64,000 nt of DNA from Sophora flavescens (lineage: Eukaryota; Streptophyta; Magnoliopsida; Fabales; Fabaceae), in the NCBI GenBank assembly GCA_030762895.1, contig CM061063.1:105732210-105796209 (forward strand). Reading direction: 5' to 3'. How positions within the stretch are numbered: position 1 is the stretch's first letter; every line of letters starts with the position of its first letter. Position numbers and translations under genes: made by a program. Below the pieces are notes generated by a model. It worked only from the letters and a program-made list of their open reading frames with translations, was not told the DNA's origin and did no database searches. Of the stretch, positions 54,357 to 64,000 are shown piece by piece.

Positions 54357-57300
54357 ATGTTACAGATTTGCTTAACAACAGGAAGAAAACAAATGTCTTG
54401 GTACTTGGACAGTGGTTGCTCACGACACATGACAAGAGAAAGGTCTATGTTCCAAAACCTTAAGCCCAAAGATGGTGGCTGGGTCACATTTGGAGGAAAT
54501 CAGAAAGGGAAAATCATTGGTATAGGTAAAATTGGTAAACATCATTTTCCCTCCATTGATAATGTCCTTTTAGTAAATGGCTTGAAGCACAATCTTATGA
54601 GCATAAGTCAATTATGTGATAGTGGATATGTAGTTTCTTTTGATAAGAACATATGTACTATCAAGAAAGATGATGGATCACTTTTATTCACTGCTAAAAG
54701 GCAAAACAATCTCTATAAGATTGACTTGGAGGACCTCTCAAATCAAAGTGTCTCATGTCTAGTGTCCATTGAAGATGAGCGATGGATTTGGCACAAAAGG
54801 CTAGGTCATGCAAGCTTGAAATTAATTTCAAGGGTAAACAAGCATAACCTCGTGAGAGGACTACCAAACCTTAAGTTCAAATCTGATGCTCTCTGTGATG
54901 TATGTTAAAAGGGAAAACAAGTCAAAGGTTCTTTTGAATCTAAGAATATTGTTAGTACCAATAGACCACTAGAGTTGTTACATCTTGCTCTTTTTGGTCC
55001 AACACGGACTGCCTCTGTCAGTGGCGAGAAATATGGTATTGTCATAGTAGACAACTACACTAGATGGACATGGGTTATGTTCCTAACTCACAAGGATGAG
55101 TATTTTAAGGTCTTTTCTGTATTCTGCAAAGGTGTACAGAATGAAAAAGGCATGTGTATCACTTCAATTAGAAGTGACCATGGGGGAGAGTTTGAAAATG
55201 AGCTATTTCATAAGCACTGTGAAGAAAGTAGTATCTTTCGCAACTTCTCAATACCTAGAACACCACACCAAAATGGTGTGGTAGAGAGAAAGAACAGATC
55301 TCTTCAAGAGATGGCTAGGATTATGCTCAATGACAACTTTGTCCCTAGACACTTCTGGGCTGAAGCTGTTAATACTACCTGCTACATTCAGAACAGAATA
55401 TACATTAGGCCTATCCTGAATAAGACTCCTTATGAATTATGGAAAGGACGAAAACCCAACATATCTTATTCTCACCCCTTTGGTTGTAAATGCTATATAG
55501 TGAATACTAGAGATCAACTTGGTAAGTTTGATGTTAAAACAGATAATGGAATACAATTAGGATATTCTGAAACTTCTAAAGGCTTTAGAGTTTATAATTC
55601 TAGGACTCTGATAGTAGAGGAAAGTATTCATGTCAAGTTTGATGACAAACAGTCTGATAAGAAATTATCAGAGCTAGATGCAGCTTTTGCAGATCTTGAT
55701 CTAAACATCCCAGAAGACTCACCAGAGATTAAAGTTGATGATCAAGCAGATGACCCAACTCAATAACCAGAAACTTCCACTTCTCAACATGATACAGTTC
55801 AAAAATCTTGGTACTTCAAGAATTATCATCCACAAGATCAGATCTTTGGAAACCCCAATGACAAGCTAAGAACCAGATCAACCTTCAGAGAACAAGATAT
55901 TTCTGCACTAGTCTCTGAGTTGGAACCAAAGACAGTAGACGAGGCTCTGCTGGACGATGGTTGGATTCTTGCTATGCAAGAAGAACTCAATCAGTTTGAA
56001 AGAAGTGATGTTTGGACACCGGTTTCCCTGCCCAAAGACAAATCAGTGATTGGAACAAATTGGGTTTACATAAACAAACTTGATGAAAATGGTAAGGTAA
56101 TAAGAAACAAAGCAAGACTTATTGCTCAAGGTTTCTCTCAAGAAGAAGGTATAGATTATACTGAAAATTTTGCACATGTTGCTAGACTAGAAGCTATTAG
56201 AGTTCTACTTTCATTTGCCGCACATCATAGTATTATGCTTTTTCGGACGGATGTTAAAAGTGCTTTTCTAAATGGCTTTATTAATGAAGAAGTTTATTTT
56301 ATGCAACCTCCGAGTTTTGAGTGTGAAACCCATCCTGAACATGTATATAAGCTTAAGAAAGCTTTATACGGTCTTAAGCAAGCTCCTAGAGCTTGGTATG
56401 ACAGACTAAGTTCTTTTCTTATGGAAAATGGATTCAATAGAGGAAAGGTTGACACAACCTTATTTAGAAAATCCATTAAGTCTAATTTCATAGTTGTACA
56501 AATATATGTTGATGATATTATTTTTGGTGGTACTAATGAGTCTCTATGCAAAGAATTCTCTAAGTTAATGCAGAAAGAATTTGAAATGAGCATGATGGGA
56601 GAACTCAAATTATTCCTTGGACTTCAAGTAAAACAAACCTTGGACGAGGTGCTCATCCACCAAACTAAGTATACAAAAGAGCTTCTGAAGAAGTTTAAGA
56701 TGGATGAATGTAAGCCAATGAATACTCCTATGCACCCCACTTCCATACTGAACAAAGATGATAAAGATAAAAAAGTAGACCAAAAGGTATACAGAGGTAT
56801 GATAGGATCTCTCTTATATATTACTGCGTTTAGGCCTGATATTATGTTCAGTGTATGTTTGTGTGCTTGATTTCAATTTGATCATAGAGAATCTCACTTA
56901 TCAGCAGTTAAGAGAATCTTCAGATATTTAAAAGGTACTACTAATCTTGGTTTGTGCTTTAAGAAAAATGAAGATTACAGATTAGTTGGTTTATGTGATG
57001 CTGACTATGATGGAGATAGAATTGAAAGAAAAAACACTAGTGCAGGATGTCACTTCATTGTAGCTAATCTTGTCTCATGGTCAAGCAAAAGACAAAGTAC
57101 CATTGCCTTATCAACTACTGAAGCTGAGTATATATCAGCTGCAAGTTGCTGCTCACAACTTCTCTGGATCAAACATCAATTGGAGGACTACAATGTATTT
57201 GTAAGTAGTATTCCACTTATGTGTGATAATACTGCTGCAATAAATCTATCTAAGAATCCAATTTTGCATTCTAGAGCTAAGCACATAGAGATTAAACATC

Positions 57301-57449
57301 ATTTCATTAGGGATTATATGCAAAAAGATGTATTTGATATACAATTTGTTGATACTGACCATCAATGGGCAGATATCTTTACTAAACCTCTTGCAGGGGA
57401 CATATTTATCTTTATTAGGAAGCATCTTAATATGATATGTGTGGATTAA
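54357..57449 (+). pseudogene. pol of element G (one frame, three stops)
   Basis: A single frame from 54357 to TAA 57449 is broken only by TAA 54906, TAA 55764 and TGA 56868. Order: protease with WYLDSGCSRHM (54390); pre-integrase zinc region WHKRLGHAS ... CDVC; integrase core with the second Asp (IRSDHGGEF) and Glu (NGVVERKNR). The first position reads LLHLALFGP, where LLHLDLFGP is usual, so the first catalytic Asp is lost. Then GCKCYIVNTRD, RT with RTDVKSAFLNGFINEEVYF and IYVDDIIFGG, and RNase H with LCDADYDGD, STTEAEYISA, MCDNTAAINLSKNP and HQWADIFTKPL. Nearly full-length, but inactive as it stands. Confidence 0.9.
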
Positions 57450-57925
57450 TTTAGGCATCCATCCTTGAGAAAAATTTGTTTTGTTAATCCTGCGTGTATT
57501 ACTTATGCACGTCTAATACCTATTAAAAGTTGTGCGTCTATTGCATGTTGTGTTGCACATCTACTATATGTCGCGTCTGCTGGTATTGTTTATGCATCCA
57601 GTATGTAGTTTTAGACGAGTTCACATATGCTTGCATCTAAGCATATTTTTGTTAAATGCATTTAATTTGTCTCAATGACAAATTTATCCTTTATTCTATT
57701 TGCTGAGTCAGTAATTTCATCAATCCCATCAAGACCTTTTTATAGTTCCAAGATACCAACACCGTTTTATCCATAATGACATATCATGTCAAAAGTTTTT
57801 TTTAAACCTTTGGGATTCATAATCTTTTAAAAGTAATCTTTTCCCACTGAAATAACTTTACAATTCCCTGAAACTCTCGAGCTCTTCTTCTCTCTGTTTT
57901 CCAAACCCTAACTCTTCTCACCAAA
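57450..57925 (+). other. Spacer between pol and ORF3 of G
   Basis: Non-coding. It includes short repeated TGCATC/GCGTCTA phrases (57490-57660). No splice or promoter signal is clear, though SIRE-type ORF3 needs either read-through or a subgenomic message. Confidence 0.45.
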
Positions 57926-60900
57926 ATGGCTTCTTCTTCAACCTTCAACGTGGACAAGCTTAACGTGGCAATTGAGCATTATTTCAACTTTGGAGTGTTG
58001 CAAGACTATAACTTGGACATTAGCAAGTATGTTAATGCCGCTGGATGAGGAGGACTCTTCACAGAGAAAGTCTCTGTCTTTCCCAGCCTGATTAGAGATT
58101 TCTGGAGGAATGTTCAAGTGACTGATACTGACTTATTCTCTACTATGTTGAGAAAGAAGATTGTAGTCTCGGAGAAGACTATTGCAGATGCCATTTTCTG
58201 TGCTCAGGAAGGTTTGGTTTTTACCGAGTCATGGGAAGCTGATTTGGGTGGCTCTGAGACCATTGAAGTCCATCTCATGAAAGAAGACACAGTCAGAACT
58301 CACTCTTGGAAAGCTGTTGAAATGAAGGACATTGTTCGCATCCTTCATCAGCTTCTTAATAAGGTGGTTCTTCATAAGGTTGGATCCAAAGACAACCTCT
58401 CCTCTATGCACAAATTCTGTCTTTGTCATATTCTCACCGAAACGAAGATTAATCTTCCAAGAATTCTATATGGAAGATTTAGAGATGCTTTGATGAACAA
58501 GAAAAGACTCTCTACATTTCCCTATTGCCATCATTTGTCTAACATTTTCAAGGCTCTAGGAATCCTTGAAATTCTTGCTGCAAGGACTCCTGAAGAGCAA
58601 GCTAGAATCTTATCTGAAAAACCAATGTCAACTGCAGACTTCGGTAAAATGAATATAGTTAACATGAACCTCAGTACCTATGCTGTTGCTGCAATGGCCA
58701 AAAATGAGGAGTTGATGAAAATGAAAGAGGAAATGGTGGAATAAAACACTGCTGAGGCTATGGAGCCAAAGAAGAATATCAAGAAAAAGACCACTACAGC
58801 AAGGAAGCTTGCCAAGAGACCAGCTAGTGTCATTGTTATCAAGGAACCTTCTGATGCTCCTGCTGTGAAGAAGCATAGAAGAGTTATCTTCTCACACAAT
58901 GAGGACGAGGAAGCTAATGAGGATAGAGTTCCTATCAGTACCATCCCGAAGAAGCAGAAAACTTATGTTGCGATTGCTGAAGCCATTGTGCCCGTCTCAA
59001 CAAAACCCAGAAGGCAACCAGTAAGAAAGACCAGAAAAACTAAGACTTCTAAGGTAACCATCTCAGCTAGTGATCCCGTTCAAATAGCAGTAGATGCCTT
59101 AGTGTCTAGTCTAGAAACTAGAGTTGATGCTGTTTCTGTTGTTGTTATCTCTGATGATAACTTTGCTGTCTCCACTCTAGATGATGTATATATTCCCACA
59201 CTCCTCTCACCCCAACCAACACAAATTGACCAAACCACAAACTTTACTACATCTTCACATGCTCACTCACAAATAGCCACCTCATCCAGACCACAATTTC
59301 AACCAATTATCCTTGCCGATGATCATTGATTCAATCAACAAGATGATGGCATTTACCCTGGTGCTCCCTTCCTAAAACCCTTAAGAACCTTATTTCCCTT
59401 CACCCCAAATTATGTTATTTATGATGGCAAATCTAAGGATTGGGCCAAAGTAAAAAGGGAATGGAGAGTTCTATTTCTCACTCACCAACCTGAACCTGAA
59501 CATATTCCTAACAGGTGGTACCCCATACCAGAGTATGAGGAAGAAATAAGGCCACCTGTTGAACCCTTCCATTTACCTCATCCTGACTGCAAATTAATCA
59601 CAAAAGTGCCTTCACAAATGCACAACAACATAGGACCCTTAGTCACTCACTTGCCCTTAAACAAATTTCCCCCCAGAAAAATCTATCTGAACCTTGTCAA
59701 AACTACACCTCTCTTACCCCTCACTGATGGAGTTGAGAGACACATAATACCTGTATGGGAGACAGACCCTCTAAGAAAGAATCTTCCTACCATCCCTGAA
59801 AGAAGAGCAAGATCATCCAAGCATGTCCCCATAATCATGACCATTGACACAAAATGGGTATCCTTTGAGCATCTCAGAGTCTATGGGAGGGCCTCAGATT
59901 TCTTCTTGGATCAGCTCATCTATGAAATACTTAAGTCGGAATTGAGTCATTTCAGATTTGATAGAGCCGTACATTTTATCCCTCCATCCTAGCTGAGACA
60001 TAGTGAAGCAACCAGAGTTGGAATCATGCCTTATAGAATTTGTCCAAGACTGCCGATGGTAGATCTAAATAAGGACAAGAACAAGAAGAACAGAAGATTC
60101 AAAGGAGTCATGCCTGAAGCTGAATCAGCAATGCTTGATCTACATCAAGAAACTTTTGACTACTCAGTTCTGGATTTCTTTTTGCATAATGAATCCATTG
60201 GGTTGATCAATGAACAACGTGCTGTAGATTTCTGGAAATCTCACATTATTCACTACACATGAGAAGCATCTTCCTCTGGACTGACCTAATAAGAGAAGAA
60301 GGAAATTCCCAAAGTCAGAGGAAAATGTGGTCTTTCTAACTTTCGGTACATGATCTATAAAGACCTTTGGGGACTTCCCATAACAAGCCGAGATATGGAA
60401 TTCTCCTACCCCATCAAATGGGCAAAGGAAACCCCTTTACCCCTTTTAGTGATTAATCCTGCTTCGTCTTCACCTCCTTTTGAGCTCCTAGAAGACGAAA
60501 TTGTAGTTGAAGGACCTAGCATGAATGCCACTATTTTTGGCTCAGGTGGTCACGAAGAAGGAACTGCTGAGTTCATCTCCAAACAAAGCTCATCAGGAAA
60601 TCACTCTTCTCAACCACTAACTTTGGCTGTGATGCATCCTTCAGATCACCCTGAACACTACAGAGCCTTAAGCACTTTTCAAGAATCTGCTGAGAGTTCA
60701 AGACAACATGCTCTGCCACAACACCTTGAAGAGATAATAGTTGATGGCAGAGTTGGCAAGATAGTTGATGAAAATGTTGAGAAGATGACCGAGAAAATTA
60801 AGGAGGTTGTCCAACAACAAGTTCAAACATCAATGGCTCCAACCTTAGAAGTTGTCAACAAAATACTGGAATTCCAGATGGATTTCAAGAAAAGCCAAAC

Positions 60901-60937
60901 TCAAAATCAACCACCTCCACCACCTCCTCCTGCCTAA
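57926..60937 (+). pseudogene. ORF3 ('env-like') of element G, about 1,000 codons with several stops
   Basis: ATG 57926 (MASSSTFNVDKLNVAIEHYF) opens one frame that runs to TAA 60937. It is broken by TGA near 58046, TAA 58742, TGA 59327, TAG 59990, TGA 60260 and two stops near 60286, with no frameshift visible. The N-terminal 270 residues look folded (FWRNVQVTDTDLFSTMLRKK). A basic stretch follows (KKNIKKKTTTARKLAKRPAS), then Ser/Thr/Pro-rich DNA, another folded part (59340-60260) and a C-terminal coiled coil (VEKMTEKIKEVVQQQVQTS) ending in a poly-Pro run. It fits ORF3 of SIRE/Maximus elements, whose function is unproven. I see no clear signal peptide or transmembrane helix, so 'envelope' is not supported. 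Confidence 0.75.
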
Positions 60938-61357
60938 CTTGAATTCTTTTTTATATTTACTGGCAATGATGGTTTACTCCTTTTACCTTTTTTTGGCTGA
61001 TGACAAAAAGGGGGGAGAAAGGAAAGGAAAGAGATTTTTTGATACATATAAAAAGCCAGTTTTTGAAAAGCTCATATTTGTCTGCATATGCATATTCTGT
61101 TTTCTACTTGATAACTGCTCTGATACTTATGTTGTCTATTTGCTTTGATATCTCTGTGACTATGCATATTTATTCCTTCATATATACTCTAAGTTTGATA
61201 AGTTGTTGCACTTATCTATTAGCTTATGTGAAGTTTGTATCATATGCTTTTACTGTTTATTTATCTGAATGCGTTGTCTTAGGGGGAGCCCTGCAGGCTC
61301 TCTTAGACTTTACTTTTCAAATTTAATTAGTTTTGCCATCATAAAAAAGGGGGAGAT
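60938..61357 (+). other. 3' untranslated region and polypurine tract of G
   Basis: AT-rich, with AAAAAAGGGGGAGAT (61343-61357) directly before the LTR. A second purine run (AAAAAGGGGGGAGAAAGG, 61005-61022) lies 340 bases upstream and may be an upstream polypurine tract, as SIRE-type elements have. Confidence 0.6.
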
Positions 61358-62724
61358 TGTTGGAACAAAAGTGGTTTTGGACTAAATAATCTCTACGTTT
61401 TGATGTTAACAAAAAGATTAAATTTGGTTGGCAAAGTGTTAGTTGAGATCTAACATGTGCTTTCAGTTATGCAGGAATATTTAATTATACGTAATAGAAA
61501 CATGGGATAAGTTTTCATTGAAAAATATGCGTCCACCCTTGTAGACGGGCTGCTCAATGTTTTGGTAAAAGTTATTTATTTATTTATTTGAGTAGATTGG
61601 TTTTCTTAAGTAGACAATGCTCTAAATGCTTACTAGACGGAAATCAAAATATACTTTTTAGATACAGCAAGTCCAAAGACTTGATAGTAAACGTGTCTAG
61701 ATTACCACGTAAGCAGATGAAAGTAATTGCTAAAATTGAATGAACTGAAAAATAAAGTAATCAGGTAGATGAGCTCTATCTGCCACGTCACCAAACGGAG
61801 ATCTTTATAACTCATTGAGGTATAGCAAGTCCGTAGACTTGATAGACGAGAGGATATGCTAGGTCATCAGACGAGCAAAATAATTTGTTGAAACAGACTT
61901 GGTCTCACATATAACTTAGTAGACAGAGTTTTTAAGTAGACGAGCTCTATCTTTGAATAAATAAATGCAATCCGAATCTCTTGAACTTATTTGAAATGAT
62001 TGATATTTATTTCAATAGAATATTTGTTCTTCATATTTGTTTTATCTGCTTTAATGTTTTACCTTGTTGTAAAAGAAACATAGTACCATTAAGAAATGCA
62101 AAAAGCAGAATCGTACAATGAGATACTGCAAAACGATTTGTACGATGACAGCTTTATGGCTGAAAAAGCTGAATTATTCACAAAGGAGGAACAACAAGTT
62201 CTCAAGCTGCAATACTCAGTAGTGAGCTTCCAATTTCATGCTACCTCGATAACCAAGAGTATTATTCAGCTTGCCACAATCAAGCTATCAGTCACAACGG
62301 ATATCATGCATTAAATGCTATCTCTAAACGAGATTATTCAAAATAACCGTTGAAGAAATACAAGTGAATAAGAAGGTCACTATAAATAGAAGACCTGAGA
62401 TACTGAAGAGATACTCTGACCTGCACAACCTTACTAGCTCAACTTTTGCCAATCAATAATCACTCGTTCTAATATTCTTTCAAAAGCAAGAGTCTATATT
62501 CCTTAGTTTGAATATTGTGAAAATATTCATTTGATCTTAAACTTTCATACCCTCACACATAGTGAGTTAAGAAGATCAAACGTTAAATCTCTTTGTTAGA
62601 GTTAGATCCTGAAGAGGCTTGGTAAGAAAGAAATACTTGTAGCCTGGAGAGGTGTTGAATACTAGGTTGTAATCTATTTGGAAAATAGTGGAGAAAAACC
62701 TTCAAGTAGAAGGACTCCTCATGT
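61358..62724 (+). repeat. Truncated 3' LTR of element G
   Basis: It starts TGTTGGAACA and aligns with 46527-47880 of the 5' LTR. Similarity ends abruptly at CTTCAAGTAGAAGGA; the C-run end and the target duplication are lost. TATA box TATAAATA is at 62381-62388. The ORF 62096-62314 lies inside the LTR and is not a gene. Confidence 0.85.
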
Positions 62725-64000
62725 TTTGGGCACGATATATCCTTGTATGAAATAGTTTTGGAGTCTATGTGAATGTTTAGTCATGAAAGTGGTTCATTTG
62801 CATAGTTTTGGAAGGACTTTTTGTCACTATTTTACAAGATGTATTTTCTTAATTATTACATATGATCACCTACCCAAAGGGGCTACTATGTGTGATAATG
62901 TGAATTTCATTAAGTGTGCTTGCAAAGACACAAAGATCTTAGTCTTATTGTGTTCTATTGTGTTAGCCACAACAACTTGAATATCTGTTTGTCCAAAAGA
63001 GACATTATTTGAGTCGTGTTGTAGTCTAATGTGCTAGCTTCATGATTAAAAGATATTTTGATATTTGTCTGCCTTCGAAGATCTTATTTATTGAATTTAT
63101 GTTGTTATAAAATATAAAATATTTTAAAACTATATATATGTGCTTGCAGTAATTATTTTGGTTGTATTTTTAGTACATATGATAGTGATATGGAGTATAT
63201 TATATTAGCCATACTTGGTACAAATGATAAAATAATTTTATCATAATTAGTTTTGCTTCTCACAATTTTTAAGGATATTCAATTTTATGTGTTTCACAAA
63301 TCAGTTGGCACATTATTGAACTATTTCATTTTTAAGAATTATAAAGTGGAACATTATAAAATATTTTAAATGATCTCTTGTTATTCTTTTGAAATGTAAA
63401 TTTGTTAAAGTTTGAAATTTTTTTTTTGGTAATAAAGTTTTATTTATTTTGGTATGAAAGATAATAGACTTTTAATGTTACCAAAATAATATCAGTGATA
63501 ACATATTTTTATAGATCTATGGATTTGAGAATTTTATTATATGTCCTATCCTGATTGATTTCCTATTTGAAATCGTGATTTAATATCGAATTTATTTATT
63601 AAGATTTATGACAAGCATTTAGATACTCATGTTAGTTTACCATAAGTTTTGTAAATTTAACATGTTGGATCTTGATATCAGTGGGAGGATTTTGACTTTA
63701 GTCATTATTTGATGGCAAGAATGATAGTAAAAATATTTGATGAAATATATGATTTTGGGATATTTTGATATTTTGGATATTGAAATACTTTTGAAATTCA
63801 TAGATCTCTTATGATGTCTGTTGATCTAGAAATTATAAGATATCATATATAATCATGATATGAAATATATTCATAATATTTGATGCTTTGATAAAATAGC
63901 TTCAAGTTTCTTTAACCAAAATAATTTTGCGCATTATGTTGCATGCTATGTTGTCACGTATCACATAAGGTGTTTGGTTAAGAAACTTGTGACATGGCTT
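62725..64000. other. Non-coding AT-rich DNA, probably old copia leader
   Basis: No coding domain. CACCTACCCAAAGGGGCTA near 62867 resembles phrases at 45990-46240. The rest is very AT-rich with no clear repeat. Confidence 0.45.

Larger units (their letters stand above)
48225..54463 (+). pseudogene. gag of element G, split by CACTA D and internally deleted
   Basis: ATG at 48225 (MDAEGQVINI) runs ten codons to the CACTA D target site. Immediately after D (53793) the same frame continues PPFFDRTDYDYWKKRMMAFF and a stop; this is the conserved start of the copia capsid (UBN2/Retrotran_gag). It then jumps to a late coiled-coil region (EKQNLMDEKDIIKSMNDSIA), so several hundred codons are missing. 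The last part (53960-54463) has AKLKQDVTYLTDSLSKLVGG, a damaged zinc knuckle (CEKSRHITSRC) and GPKSVWVPKDKI before the protease, in another frame from 54357. It would encode the particle protein. Confidence 0.75.
46527..62724 (+). mobile_element. SIRE/Maximus-type Ty1/copia retrotransposon G, with nested CACTA D and truncated 3' LTR
   Basis: 5' LTR 46527-48153, tRNA-Met-type primer site, gag, pol (protease-integrase-RT-RNase H), a long third ORF, polypurine tract (AAAAAAGGGGGAGAT) and 3' LTR from 61358. A third ORF after pol, with a stop-free ancestral frame of about 1,000 codons, marks the SIRE/Maximus lineage. CACTA D occupies 48255-53789. The 3' LTR stops matching the 5' copy after about 1,367 bases, so the last 270 are lost. 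Gag has an internal deletion and both later ORFs carry stops. It is an old, inactive copy. Confidence 0.9.

Noticed and set aside
57926..60937. Viral envelope gene
   Set aside because: No signal peptide or membrane segment is visible; only position and length fit the 'env-like' label.
62096..62314. 72-codon ORF as a gene
   Set aside because: It lies inside the 3' LTR of element G and its copy in the 5' LTR (about 47270) is not open.

Overview
This window is repeat-rich, AT-rich nuclear DNA of a flowering plant, probably a dicot; a legume would fit the element types, but that is an impression and was not tested. I find no intact host gene. Almost every recognisable coding stretch belongs to a transposable element (TE), and most are broken by stops or frameshifts.

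Layout, left to right. 1-741: small AT-rich ORFs around an initiator-tRNA-Met primer-binding site, probably a piece of an endogenous pararetrovirus. 1025-1804: inverted-repeat element filled with a tandem array. About 3185-8200: decayed Ty1/copia element with its 3' LTR. 8201-12388: an older minus-strand LTR-like region split by a clean solo LTR (8692-10325, TSD ACCCA). 13987-15256: non-autonomous transposon with long inverted repeats sitting in a TA microsatellite.

15323-43541: a four-deep nest. CACTA element A (15323-43541) holds a solo LTR B (15492-32649, TSD ATGGG). B holds CACTA element C (15551-30254). C holds a non-autonomous Athila-type LTR element F (16687-22449, TSD GTATC). A also holds a second CACTA, E (32674-38999, TSD TTC), only 19 bases from the end of B's target duplication. 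Once the nested DNA is removed, A is about 4.7 kb. It has no transposase but carries exon-like pieces of host genes (PHD finger, an FFDS/WLDSDCEDD protein, DNA ligase 1) and the last exon of a CACTA Ulp1-like protease.

46527-62724: a SIRE/Maximus-type Ty1/copia element G with gag, pol and a long third ORF in one frame interrupted by stops. A CACTA element D (48255-53789, TSD ATA) sits in its gag, and its 3' LTR is truncated. 62725-64000 and 43542-46526 are non-coding, probably leader or LTR debris of older copia elements.

The CACTA elements show the usual two-gene system: a TNP2 transposase (C, E, D) and a second gene joining a Transposase_24 region to an Ulp1-like cysteine protease (complete only in C). 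Their ends carry element-specific inverted motif arrays of the kind bound by the TNPA-type accessory protein in En/Spm. C could perhaps once have mobilised E (shared CACTAGTGCA ends); A and D form a second pair (CACTACTACAG / CACTACAACAG). Family identifications rest on motif recognition from memory; no database search was possible.
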